Assembly: GCA_002409995.1 (NCBI GenBank)
Contig: DHOR01000051.1
Coordinates: 1 to 34,585, forward strand
DNA: 34,585 nucleotides
Origin: Hungatella sp. UBA5385
GTDB taxonomy: Bacteria; Bacillota; Clostridia; Lachnospirales; Lachnospiraceae
Direction of reading: 5' to 3'
Made by a program: the position numbers and the translations under genes. Below, in pieces: positions 24,131 to 32,609 of the stretch (position 1 is the stretch's first letter; each line of letters opens with the position of its first letter). Below the pieces are notes generated by a model. It was not told the origin of the DNA. It ran no database searches and was given only the letters and a program-made list of their open reading frames with translations.

Positions 24131-25660
24131 ATGAGTGTACATATATATTGGAAAAGACACCGAATGCCTGCTGTTTTACTTGCAATAACAGCAGCGGCAT
24201 TACTTGGGGGCTGTAAAAATGAAGAGGCAGCAGCTCCTATAGAGGAAACAGCACCTCTTTCTATATCAATTCAGTCAGAAAAGGTAATAGAACCAGAAGA
24301 TATCGGACTTTTGACACCGGATGGACAGTTGATGCCTTCCCTGGCGGACACACCGGAGCTTTTAGAGAATACAGTTCCTGAATATCTGCGTAATGGTGTG
24401 GAACACCCTCTGGTTGCCAGCCTTCAGGAACGGCTGATGGACCTTGGATTTATGGATAATGATGAGCCAACCCAGTATTATGGTCCTGTTACAGAAGCTG
24501 CGGTTAAGATTTATCAGAGACAGAATGAACTGGCACAGGATGGAATTGTAGGACAGGAAACTTTAAGAAGTATTATGGACCCTTCTGCCAAATACTACGC
24601 AGTAGCCAAAGGGGCAGAAGGTGATGATATTAAGCGGATTCAGACCCGTTTGTATGAGCTTGGTTATCTGGCACAGGAAAGTCTGGTAACAGGGTATTTT
24701 GGAGATGATACGGAAACAGCGGTTATCAAGCTTCAGGAGATCAATGATCTGGAAAAAGACGGTAAAGTGGGTCAGAAGACAACAAACCTGCTGTATAGTG
24801 ATGAGATACGCCCTAACCTTCTTTATTATGGAGAGAAAAGTGATGTTGTTTTAGCCAGTCAGCAGCGGCTGAAGGATTTGGGTTATATGACAACCACTCC
24901 CGATGGCAGTTACGGAGGTGATACAGTGGCTGCAGTAAAGCAGTTCCAGTCCAGAAATGACCTGATTGTGGACGGTTACCTGGGACCTTCCACCAGAATT
25001 GCTTTAAACAGCAGTGAAGCGCAGCCTAATGGTTTAACTCTGGGTGAGCAAAGTGAAAGTGTAACCAGAATCCAGCAGCTGTTAAATAAATATGGTTATC
25101 TTTCATCTGCCAATATTACAGGCTATTATGGAGAAGTGACAGAGAAGGCTGTCAAGTCCTTCCAGTCAAACAATGGTCTGTCAGCAGACGGTTCAGTAGG
25201 TCAGATGACAATGGCTAAGCTGACAGGAGGCAGCGCCAGATCTTATAGTGCAGGCAGTTCCTCAGGAGGTTCTAAGGGTGGTACTGTGAAAGGCGGCAGC
25301 GGTGTTAATGGGTTATTGTCCATTGCCAGATCAAAGCTGGGTAAACCATATGTGTGGGGGTCTAAGGGTCCTAACTCCTTTGACTGCTCAGGATTTGTAT
25401 ACTGGAGCTTAAATCAGGCAGGAGTGCGGCAGAGCTATTTAACCTCTGCGGGCTGGAGAAACGTAGGAAAATATACAAAGATTACTAACTTTAACAACCT
25501 TAAGGCTGGTGATATTATTGTAGTAAGAGGTCACATGGGAATTGTGTCAGGCAGCGGCAGAGTTATTGATGCTTCTTCCAGTAACGGAAGAGTGGTAGAA
25601 CGCTCCTTAAGCCCATGGTGGCGCAGGAACTTTATCTGTGGATGGCGTATATTTGGATAG
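24131..25660 (+). CDS. Lipoprotein with four PG-binding repeats and NlpC/P60 peptidase domain
   Basis: A 509-residue cell-wall hydrolase. A signal peptide ends in the lipobox LLGGC (Cys28). Four peptidoglycan-binding type 1 repeats lie at about residues 95-370, each with the pattern Q..L..LGY / YGxxTxxAVKxFQ / DGxxGxxT. After a Gly/Ser-rich linker, an NlpC/P60 domain starts at about residue 395 with catalytic Cys419 (FDCSGF) and His468 (GHMGIV). It probably cleaves stem-peptide bonds in peptidoglycan outside the membrane. ATG 24131 has AAAGGA nine bases upstream and gives the lipoprotein signal; in-frame ATG 24047 lies upstream of the promoter. Confidence 0.92.
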   Translation: MSVHIYWKRHRMPAVLLAITAAALLGGCKNEEAAAPIEETAPLSISIQSEKVIEPEDIGLLTPDGQLMPSLADTPELLENTVPEYLRNGVEHPLVASLQERLMDLGFMDNDEPTQYYGPVTEAAVKIYQRQNELAQDGIVGQETLRSIMDPSAKYYAVAKGAEGDDIKRIQTRLYELGYLAQESLVTGYFGDDTETAVIKLQEINDLEKDGKVGQKTTNLLYSDEIRPNLLYYGEKSDVVLASQQRLKDLGYMTTTPDGSYGGDTVAAVKQFQSRNDLIVDGYLGPSTRIALNSSEAQPNGLTLGEQSESVTRIQQLLNKYGYLSSANITGYYGEVTEKAVKSFQSNNGLSADGSVGQMTMAKLTGGSARSYSAGSSSGGSKGGTVKGGSGVNGLLSIARSKLGKPYVWGSKGPNSFDCSGFVYWSLNQAGVRQSYLTSAGWRNVGKYTKITNFNNLKAGDIIVVRGHMGIVSGSGRVIDASSSNGRVVERSLSPWWRRNFICGWRIFG

Positions 25661-25674
25661 GAATGGTCTAGAAT

Positions 25675-27039
25675 ATGAGTATGAAAACAGAGAGAAAAAC
25701 CATTAATATGATTACAGATTCACCGGGCAGGGCATTGCTGCTCTTTTCCCTGCCCCTGATTCTGGGGAATTTATTTCAACAGTTTTATAATATCATTGAC
25801 TCAGTGGTAGTTGGGCAGTTTGTAGGAGAGGAAGCACTGGCGTCAGTAGGTGCTTCTTATTCTATTGCCAATGTATTTATCGCTATTGCAATTGGAGGCG
25901 GTATGGGAAGTTCTGTGGTGGTGTCCCAGTTTCTGGGGGCTAAACAGACCGGAAATATGAAAACTGCCATTTCCACCACTCTGATTAATTTTCTTTCTCT
26001 TGGAATTGTATTAGGCGGAGTTGGGCTTTTATTTAATGAGCAGATTCTGTTATGGATGAATACACCGGCAAATGTATTTGATGATGCTTCTGTCTATTTA
26101 GGTATTTATTTTATGGGATTGCCATTTTTGTTTCTGTATAATGTGCAGGCATCTGTTTTTCAGTCTCTGGGAGATTCTAAAACTCCTCTATATCTGCTGA
26201 TGTTTTCCTCAGTTTTAAATATTGTTTTAGATTTGATGTTTGTTATTATATTTCAAATGGGTGTTGCCGGAGTTGCCATTGCAACCTTGATTGCCCAGGG
26301 AATATCGGCTGCAGCTTCTTTTGTGATTTTGATGAAACGGCTGAAGGCGTATGTAACTACGGAAGAGTTTCATTTCTACGATATGGGAATGATGGTTAAT
26401 ATGATGAGAGTTGCCATTCCCTCAACGCTTCAGCAATCCATTGTCTATATTGGAATGCTGCTTGTTCAGTCCGTGGTTAACAGCTTTGGATCGGCAGTAA
26501 TGGCAGGATTTGCAGCAGGAACCAGAATTGAGTCCATCTGCATTGTGCCTATGCTGGCAATGGGCAATGCAATGTCCACCTTTACAGCCCAGAATATGGG
26601 GGCTGGGAATACGGATCGTGTGAGAGAGGGATATCGCTTCAGTTATAAAATGATTGGATTATTTGCAGTGATACTCTGTATTACCATGGTTCTGTTTGGC
26701 GATTTATTCATCAGCAGGTTCTTAAATGAAGGAAGTTCGGAGATTGCATTTCAAACAGGTATGTCCTATATACGTTTTATCGCATTTTTCTTTGTATTTA
26801 TGGGGCTGAAGGCTATTACGGACGGCGTACTGCGAGGTGCTGGTGATGTTCTTGTGTTTACAATTGCCAATCTGGTGAACCTGGCGATTCGTGTTATTGT
26901 ATCCACTGTTTTTGCACCCATTATTGGGGTACAGGCTGTGTGGTATGCGCTGCCTATGGGGTGGGCCGCTAATTATCTCATATCATTTCTTCGGTATCTG
27001 ACTGGGAAATGGAAGAATATACGGTTGATAAAAGGGTAA
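25675..27039 (+). CDS. MATE-family efflux transporter
   Basis: A 454-residue membrane protein with about twelve helices in two repeated halves (GRALLLFSLPLILGNLFQQFYNIIDSVVVG; MMRVAIPSTLQQSIVYIGMLLVQSVVNSFG). These proteins export cationic drugs or metabolites in exchange for sodium or protons. It follows the NlpC/P60 gene by 14 bases and is probably co-transcribed. The substrate cannot be read from the sequence. Confidence 0.93.
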   Translation: MSMKTERKTINMITDSPGRALLLFSLPLILGNLFQQFYNIIDSVVVGQFVGEEALASVGASYSIANVFIAIAIGGGMGSSVVVSQFLGAKQTGNMKTAISTTLINFLSLGIVLGGVGLLFNEQILLWMNTPANVFDDASVYLGIYFMGLPFLFLYNVQASVFQSLGDSKTPLYLLMFSSVLNIVLDLMFVIIFQMGVAGVAIATLIAQGISAAASFVILMKRLKAYVTTEEFHFYDMGMMVNMMRVAIPSTLQQSIVYIGMLLVQSVVNSFGSAVMAGFAAGTRIESICIVPMLAMGNAMSTFTAQNMGAGNTDRVREGYRFSYKMIGLFAVILCITMVLFGDLFISRFLNEGSSEIAFQTGMSYIRFIAFFFVFMGLKAITDGVLRGAGDVLVFTIANLVNLAIRVIVSTVFAPIIGVQAVWYALPMGWAANYLISFLRYLTGKWKNIRLIKG

Positions 27040-27059
27040 GAGGCAGAGAGAATTTTGAA

Positions 27060-27099
27060 AGGTGTTATAAGTCGATTATGATTTATAATGCCTTTTTTT
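27060..27099 (+). terminator. Intrinsic terminator after the MATE gene
   Basis: An 11-bp stem (27060-27070 with 27083-27093; two wobble pairs) followed by T7. Confidence 0.75.
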
Positions 27100-27249
27100 G
27101 TGTGAGAGAAATATTATGTAAAAATGAATTCGTCACTAAATATAGGGCAGATTGGAGATGGTTTAGAGATTGCTCTGTTATGATAAATAAAAAACATAGT
27201 ATCTGTTCAGAATTCGCTTCGTCCTGAACCGTTACAAAAAGGAGAAATC

Positions 27250-27813
27250 ATGAAGATGAAAAAACTTGCTTTATTATTTATGACAGGTGCTCTATTAATG
27301 GGCACTATTCCCTCCTATGGGTCTTCCGTATCTATGGTTCAAGTTACAGAAGATAAGGATCAGGGTGTGAATTATACTCAGTTGCCAAGCGCTGAAACCT
27401 TAAAAAAAGATCTTGGTTTTCTGCCCAAGGCACCGGGTAAACTTGCTGGTGGTTACACATTTACCTCCGGTGATATCGCAGAATCATTTGATCTGGATTC
27501 CAAAGGAAAAGAAATTAATAGGCGGAAAAGTATGAATTTCAAATACACATTGGTGAAGGGAAAAACCACGAAATCAGTTACTTTTTCTGCAGAACCTAAA
27601 TTACAGCAGTCATTTTCAGAAAATTATTCTATTACAAAGTACGGGGAAATTAATTTATATTACAACACTGAATATGCCAATTATCTTGGCTGGATTGAAA
27701 ATGACATTTACTATAGTTTGATGGATGCGAATAAAAAGGTTACAAAGACTGAGATGATTGATATGGCAAAAGGAATTATTGATATGAAGACAGATACTGC
27801 AAAAGGAAAATAA
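27250..27813 (+). CDS. Small secreted protein, DUF4367-like
   Basis: A 187-residue protein with a signal peptide (MKMKKLALLFMTGALLMGTIPSYG; no lipobox). The mature part contains LPSAETLKKDLGFLPKAPGKLAGGY and ends with INLYYNTEYANYLGWIENDIYYSLMDANKKVTKTEMIDMAKGI. That tail resembles the DUF4367/anti-sigma outer domain pattern (W.. dg..Y.l.... .. .e.l..iaksi). Function unknown. AAAAAGGAG precedes the ATG. It is a single-gene unit between two terminators. Confidence 0.7.
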   Translation: MKMKKLALLFMTGALLMGTIPSYGSSVSMVQVTEDKDQGVNYTQLPSAETLKKDLGFLPKAPGKLAGGYTFTSGDIAESFDLDSKGKEINRRKSMNFKYTLVKGKTTKSVTFSAEPKLQQSFSENYSITKYGEINLYYNTEYANYLGWIENDIYYSLMDANKKVTKTEMIDMAKGIIDMKTDTAKGK

Positions 27814-27861
27814 ATGTAGATTGGGGTCAGGGATTATGTAATTTAAAAACACCTATGACAA

Positions 27862-27894
27862 AAGGGGCTATCCTATTTGAACAGCCCCTTTTTT
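27862..27894. terminator. Terminator between convergent genes
   Basis: AAGGGGCT (27862-27869) pairs with AGCCCCTT (27883-27890), followed by a T6 run on the + strand and preceded by A-tracts that serve the minus strand. Confidence 0.85.
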
Positions 27895-27964
27895 GCACTA
27901 TATTTTTCAATTTATTCTTATAAAATATTCTCTCAGTCCAGCATTGCATTAACATTGGCTGCTC

Positions 27965-29092
27965 TCACGATTCGCCAATGATATACTTTACTTCATAAGT
28001 TTCCGTATGCTTTGGTACTTCCAGTTTTCGGATCATATGATTTAGAACAGGAATTGGAATGCTTCGCTCTCTGGTTTTATTCCTATTTAACAGCTCCTCA
28101 TAAGGAACTTCAATATAGATAAGAATCACTCTTGCACCATAAGCCTGGCAGAGACTGCTTATCTTTCTTCTGGTATCCACTGTAATATTGGTGGCATTCC
28201 AGACAAAAGAAATCCCTTTTCTTAAATATTCCTTTGCCTGTTCTTTAGCTGTTTGAACCACTTTACCAGAACCGTCTCTTGGAGAAATCTTCAGTTTTTC
28301 CCTAATAGTATCAAGAGAAATCACTGGAAGCTCTGACAAATGATTTTCAATATAGGTGTCTTTCCCGGATAAAGGAAGTCCTGACATCATGTATACAGTA
28401 AATTCAGTAGCATCATAGATAACATCTCCATACCAACCCTCATTTTTTTGAAAGTACTGGAATCTGGAATAGTCATCATAAAAGCTCACCTGCTGATTAT
28501 AGCAGCCAATTTCTGTGGAGTACTCTTTAAAATACTCAATTACAGCCAGTTTTTCTTCCTGATCATCACAGATTCGCCCTAAGAGATCAGCCTTTGCCAA
28601 TAAATATAATAATGGAAAATCTGTAAATTCTCTTGCTTTAATCATATAGTGATCCATAGGCTCCTTCTCCATATATAACAGGGGCAGCCCGTGGAAACGG
28701 ATTAGATTTACCACTTCCTCTCTCATTGAAAAGGAAATTTCATATTCCTGTGAATACTTCATATAGAATAACTCCCGAAACATTCTGGAGCCCTTTACTG
28801 CATGATTAGGGGAAATAATAGTTTCATCCTCAGTCTTTGTGCAGACCTTTTTCCCTATATCATGAAACATTGCTGCAAGAAACAATATGGTGCGTTTTTC
28901 CCTGCTCAATGAACTCCACTGATTAAGTTTACATAAAACGTCACAAACCATGGAGGTATGAGTGAAAACATTCCCCTCTCCATGCCAGACAGGGTTCTGC
29001 TCCACATTCTTTAGTTCTTTTAGTTCAATGAATACCTCTGCTAATTCCTCAAAGCAGTAGTTTTTCTGTTCTAATACTTCTATTATATTCAT
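27965..29092 (-). CDS. HD-phosphoesterase/polynucleotide kinase end-healing enzyme (HD-Pnk)
   Basis: A 375-residue two-domain protein. The N-terminal HD domain has His45 (FTHTSMV), His77-Asp78 (FHDIGKK), His97 (PNHAVKGSRMF) and Asp169 (AKADLLGR). The C-terminal P-loop kinase has GLPLSGKDT (238-246), Asp261/Arg264 (SLDTIRE) and a lid arginine region (NKTRERSIP). This matches the HD-Pnk architecture described from Runella slithyformis, in which the HD domain removes 2',3'-phosphates and the kinase phosphorylates 5'-OH ends. It would prepare broken RNA or DNA ends for the ligase encoded just upstream. ATG 29092 lies one base after the ligase stop (TGACATG) with AGGA upstream; a longer in-frame extension to 29194 overlaps the ligase and is unlikely. 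Confidence 0.88.
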   Translation of the reverse strand: MNIIEVLEQKNYCFEELAEVFIELKELKNVEQNPVWHGEGNVFTHTSMVCDVLCKLNQWSSLSREKRTILFLAAMFHDIGKKVCTKTEDETIISPNHAVKGSRMFRELFYMKYSQEYEISFSMREEVVNLIRFHGLPLLYMEKEPMDHYMIKAREFTDFPLLYLLAKADLLGRICDDQEEKLAVIEYFKEYSTEIGCYNQQVSFYDDYSRFQYFQKNEGWYGDVIYDATEFTVYMMSGLPLSGKDTYIENHLSELPVISLDTIREKLKISPRDGSGKVVQTAKEQAKEYLRKGISFVWNATNITVDTRRKISSLCQAYGARVILIYIEVPYEELLNRNKTRERSIPIPVLNHMIRKLEVPKHTETYEVKYIIGES

Positions 29093-29093
29093 G

Positions 29094-29903
29094 TCAATCC
29101 TGCACCCCATTTCCGGAATCAAACAGATCGAATCCATGACCCAATAGATTGGGGACAATGGGGCGGTCTGCCCAGTGGGTTTCAGAATTTGCAATGGAGG
29201 TTAAAAAGGAAGCCCTTACAAATTTGTATCGGTCAATTACGTGTTTATCATCTTCCTCTTTAATATAGATTCCCTCCATAAGGTTTTTCTGATCAGTCTG
29301 GCTCAGCACCAGATCTTCTGATAATCCGCATTTTTTACTTTGCTGTTTTAAGGTTTCCAGACATCGCTCTGTCCGAAAAGCGGAGGGACCAAGGTAACTT
29401 GTCAGTTCCTCAAGGCTTTCAATTCTGCCTTCATACAGCACTCTTACAGAGGAGATAAAAGAATAGTTCTTTAACATATTTCTTCTCTCTTTTGTGCTTA
29501 AAAACAGATGTTTTTCCTTATCATAAATATCAAACTCCATGAAATAATGGGGAAGATTATCATAGAAAATGGTATGTTTCGCATACATCCATTCGCCATA
29601 CATAATATACCTGCTTCCCAGTAATTCATAAAGGCTGCTTTCATAGACACTTGCCCAAGTTTTAAAAAGATCAAACTGTTTCTCGCCATATCCTCCATTG
29701 AGGAAATGGCCCCTGCTCTGTAACAGCAGCTTGCCATCTGGTGAAAAGCTGATGCCGCTGTTTGCTCCGTCAATTTTTTCCTCTAATACCAGATACTTAC
29801 CTCTGATTGTCTCAAAACGCTCACTTTTTAAATCCTCATCACCCTTTTGCAGCCTGGAGCCTTCGATGTGCCGCGTTCTTGGGTATTTAATTATATCGTT
29901 CAT
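29094..29903 (-). CDS. ATP-dependent RNA ligase
   Basis: A 269-residue nucleotidyltransferase of the RNA ligase family. Motif I is EEKIDGAN with adenylated Lys43. Then follow YGEWMYAKH (102-110, motif IIIa-like), EFDIYD (123-128, motif III), EGIYIKEE (210-217, motif IV) and DRYKFVR (224-230, motif V). The chain is close to the catalytic-domain length of Rnl2-like enzymes, with little room for a large C-terminal domain. It would seal 3'-OH/5'-phosphate ends generated by the HD-Pnk partner, probably repairing tRNA or other RNA cut by ribotoxins. The 5' region has stacked hairpins and a candidate small RNA. Confidence 0.9.
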   Translation of the reverse strand: MNDIIKYPRTRHIEGSRLQKGDEDLKSERFETIRGKYLVLEEKIDGANSGISFSPDGKLLLQSRGHFLNGGYGEKQFDLFKTWASVYESSLYELLGSRYIMYGEWMYAKHTIFYDNLPHYFMEFDIYDKEKHLFLSTKERRNMLKNYSFISSVRVLYEGRIESLEELTSYLGPSAFRTERCLETLKQQSKKCGLSEDLVLSQTDQKNLMEGIYIKEEDDKHVIDRYKFVRASFLTSIANSETHWADRPIVPNLLGHGFDLFDSGNGVQD

Positions 29904-29941
29904 ATTTCTTCACTCTTTCTTTAATAAAACAGCTTAAATCC

Positions 29942-29973
29942 AAAAAATGTGTTGTGATAAATTTCACAACACA
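29942..29973 (-). promoter_or_regulatory. 10-bp inverted repeat with U-tract before the RNA ligase gene
   Basis: TGTGTTGTGA (29948-29957) and TCACAACACA (29964-29973) are perfectly complementary around six bases. On the minus strand the stem is followed by T6 (29947-29942), so it can terminate transcription. Its symmetry and position, 45-70 bases before the ligase start, also suit an operator. Confidence 0.6.
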
Positions 29974-29999
29974 AAAAGAAAAGAGCTTTGTTCTCTTTT
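29973..29999 (-). terminator. Second terminator-like hairpin before the RNA ligase
   Basis: AAAAGAG (29979-29985) pairs with CTCTTTT (29993-29999); on the minus strand a T5 tract follows at 29977-29973. Confidence 0.5.
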
Positions 30000-30040
30000 G
30001 GGGATTTTATGCTGTAATAATTGCTTGTAAATGGGGTACT

Positions 30041-30182
30041 AAAAATAAGCAGTCTCAGAACCTGCTTTATTAATATATGCCCTGAACCTGATCATATAAA
30101 TATGGCCAGGCTGGCTTCCTGCATTGACGTCAGCCATACAAGCTTCTTATTACATCATTCTCACCCTTTCACGTAATTTAGT
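30041..30182 (-). ncRNA. Candidate small RNA or leader upstream of the RNA repair operon
   Basis: A promoter at 30217-30189 and a hairpin with U-tract at 30067-30041 (AAGCAG with CTGCTT, then ATTTTT) bracket about 140 transcribed bases on the minus strand. The interior can fold: ATTAC/GTAAT early, and TATGGC with GCCATA around a 25-base interior. It also contains a two-codon ORF (ATG ATG TAA, 30158-30150) behind a strong AAAGGGTGAGA site. A 32-codon ORF (30137-30039, beginning MADVNAGSQPGHIYMIRFRA) has a weak ribosome binding site and runs into the terminator. It could be a regulatory RNA, an attenuated leader or a small-protein gene. Confidence 0.4.
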
Positions 30183-30188
30183 TTTTTC

Positions 30189-30217
30189 AGTTTATCATAG
30201 AGTTTTGGAAATGTCAA
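30189..30217 (-). promoter_or_regulatory. Minus-strand promoter of the candidate small RNA
   Basis: On the minus strand: TTGACA (30217-30212), a 17-base spacer and TAAACT (30194-30189). Confidence 0.5.
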
Positions 30218-30273
30218 TTTTGAGTTGGTTTTGGATTTAGAACTTATGATAATAATACATACCTCTAATAAAA

Positions 30274-30321
30274 AAGGGCTGTGCACCGCTGAGAACTCAT
30301 CAGCAAGGCGCATCAGCCCTT
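30274..30321 (-). terminator. Terminator of the OmpR-type regulator/kinase operon
   Basis: On the minus strand AAGGGCTG (30321-30314) pairs with CAGCCCTT (30281-30274), with inner stems (GCGCC/GGTGC type and GCTGA/TCAGC), followed by a T-tract. It lies 15 bases after the kinase stop codon. Confidence 0.85.
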
Positions 30322-30336
30322 ATTGTTAATTCCATA

Positions 30337-32601
30337 TCACCTAATAAAAAACTCAACCTGCGCCTTAAACAAATCTCCATCAATATAGACAGTAAAAGTC
30401 CCACCCTGAAGCTCTGTAAGGCTCTTAGCAATAGAAAGTCCCAGCCCGCTGCCTTCTGTAGTACGGGCAACATCACCCCGGACAAAACGCTCTGTCAGCT
30501 CATCCGGATGGATATTCAGTGGTTTTGTGGAGATGTTTTTCATTGTAAAGACTACCTTTTTATCGTCTTTTACAATATCAATATATACCCTGCTTTTTTC
30601 CATGGCATATTTAAAGGCATTGTTATAAAGATTTTCAAGAACACGCCATAGATACCGCCCATCAGCACGAATTAGAATGGATTCATCAGGCAGACTGGAA
30701 ACCATATCCAGATGACGGAGTGCAAATTTTTCTTCAAATTCACCGTTTGTCTGATGGATTAATTCCACAAAGTCAATGTCAGCCATCTCCAGCTTTAAGT
30801 TGCCGGAGCTTGCCTTAGAAGCTTCTACCAGGTCCTCAGTCAGTGTTTTAAGACGCTGGGATTTCTGCTCTAAAACCTCTAAGTAGCCCTGAATCTTAGG
30901 GTCCTGAATGTGCTCTCTTTTGATTAAATCAACATAGTTAATAATTGATGTCAAAGGTGTTTTTATATCATGGGATACATTGGTAATCAAATCAGTCTTT
31001 AGCCGTTCGCTGCGGACCTTTTCCTGAAGAGCAGTTTCCAGTCCTTTACCGATATGATTGATGTTTTGAGCCAATTCCTGTTCCTTACCGCTGAACTCCC
31101 CGGTATCGATCTGGTAGGAGGTGTCTCCGCCGGATATTTTTAATAGAGCATCATTGATCAAATCTGTTTCCCATGCACTTCTATACAACTGATGGAATAC
31201 CCATAAATCACCACACAGCAGAATCACTGCAAATGCTCCGCTTAATATTCTGGATCCAAGATCATCGTATATCATATAGAGAAATATAGAAGCCAGAGCC
31301 ATAATTATATTAAATAGGAGAAATGAACCATAAAACAGTATGACTCTTGTAGTAAAACGATGATTTTTAATATAAAGTCTTAGATTCTTAAGCAGCCGTC
31401 TTAAGAGGCTGTTCTTCCATAATGTATTAGCTTTATAGCGCCGGACAAGACTCAATACGGCGATAGTGCCCATAGCATAGAGAATTAATACACGGATTGC
31501 CAGCTCACCGTAAAACCATTTCTCCACAGGGAGAAAGAGATGAATCACCTTATAAAGGATATATTTCCCCAAAAGCAGGAAAAACAGAGTTGCCAGAGCC
31601 AGGAGAATCAGACTCCATTCTGTAGGAATCCGATCAATCCGACTAAGGCTGATGGTATCCTTATTATATTCCATATGTCCTGTCATTGAAATCATAAAAT
31701 ACAACGTAATAGCACAACCCAGAATTCCCATACAAAGACTGACAAGTCCCATAATAAATAAAAGCCGGGAATTGTTATAGGCATCTGCTGAAACAGAATA
31801 GCTGTCAGTATAAGGATAGGAAGTATTTACAGCAACAATCATATGATAATTGTTGTTATTATAAGGATTCATCTTCTCAAGCTCTGAGGATACATTCTGG
31901 GGAATAGGAATTAAATTGGTATCTACGTATAGATCCTGACCGGTGATATACAGATATTTCCCCAATCCCTTTAATTCGTCAATGGATTTGCCGGATACAT
32001 TGGTATACAGCTTGTAATCCGAATCATTGCTTTGATATTTAACCTCAAATTTCATATTGCTAGGGTTTTGAATGAATTTGTAATGGAAGGCATAATAATT
32101 GCCTAAATGTGACAGAACCTCATAGGCAAGCTCATCCACTGTCTTTAAGGCATCTCCCGGACCTGTTGACTGAAAATTAGGTTCATAAGCACGGTATTCT
32201 ACCTTAAGCTGTTCTTCATCAGATTTGGGAGTTGGAGGACGGCCGTTAACCTTAAATCTCTCATCCAGATAATACCCCAGAGATTTGGCGTGGCGGACCA
32301 TCTCATCAAGAGTATATTCCCTTGTAGTTCCTGGGCCATCCACAACACGTACAACTAATCTGTCATAATCCAGCTTACCATCTGTTTCAAATACTCCCTT
32401 ATATTTCATGTAATTAAAAATATTATCAATATCAGACTTAAACTGTCCCATAAATACAGAGGTGTCCTCATAGGTTTCTCTTGTAAGCCAGCTGATTCCC
32501 TCTCCATAGTGGGTATTGTTATACATAATGCTGACGCCAATGACCACCAGAAATACGCAGATAATGTGGAGTATGACCACCTGTTCTTTTTTCTTCTTCA
32601 T
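30337..32601 (-). CDS. Sensor histidine kinase with large extracytoplasmic domain
   Basis: A 754-residue membrane kinase. A first membrane helix (about 9-27) precedes an extracytoplasmic region of roughly 250 residues without a recognised domain. A cluster of about five or six membrane helices (about 283-475) follows, then a HAMP-like segment. The HisKA domain has His544 (NVSHDIKTPLTSIINY), and the HATPase domain has LENLYNNAFKYAM, NISTKPL and GSGLGLSIAKSL. It starts 8 bases after the regulator gene and should phosphorylate that product. The signal is unknown; multi-helix kinases of this type often respond to envelope stress or antibiotics. Confidence 0.92.
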   Translation of the reverse strand: MKKKKEQVVILHIICVFLVVIGVSIMYNNTHYGEGISWLTRETYEDTSVFMGQFKSDIDNIFNYMKYKGVFETDGKLDYDRLVVRVVDGPGTTREYTLDEMVRHAKSLGYYLDERFKVNGRPPTPKSDEEQLKVEYRAYEPNFQSTGPGDALKTVDELAYEVLSHLGNYYAFHYKFIQNPSNMKFEVKYQSNDSDYKLYTNVSGKSIDELKGLGKYLYITGQDLYVDTNLIPIPQNVSSELEKMNPYNNNNYHMIVAVNTSYPYTDSYSVSADAYNNSRLLFIMGLVSLCMGILGCAITLYFMISMTGHMEYNKDTISLSRIDRIPTEWSLILLALATLFFLLLGKYILYKVIHLFLPVEKWFYGELAIRVLILYAMGTIAVLSLVRRYKANTLWKNSLLRRLLKNLRLYIKNHRFTTRVILFYGSFLLFNIIMALASIFLYMIYDDLGSRILSGAFAVILLCGDLWVFHQLYRSAWETDLINDALLKISGGDTSYQIDTGEFSGKEQELAQNINHIGKGLETALQEKVRSERLKTDLITNVSHDIKTPLTSIINYVDLIKREHIQDPKIQGYLEVLEQKSQRLKTLTEDLVEASKASSGNLKLEMADIDFVELIHQTNGEFEEKFALRHLDMVSSLPDESILIRADGRYLWRVLENLYNNAFKYAMEKSRVYIDIVKDDKKVVFTMKNISTKPLNIHPDELTERFVRGDVARTTEGSGLGLSIAKSLTELQGGTFTVYIDGDLFKAQVEFFIR

Positions 32602-32609
32602 AAGAACTC

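Noticed and set aside
27009..27227. 72-codon ORF after the MATE gene
   Set aside because: It spans the MATE 3' end and the terminator hairpin, with no ribosome binding site or family signal.
29093..29194. 34-residue N-terminal extension of HD-Pnk
   Set aside because: It overlaps the conserved end of the RNA ligase gene; ATG 29092 has a suitable ribosome binding site and the usual one-base gap.
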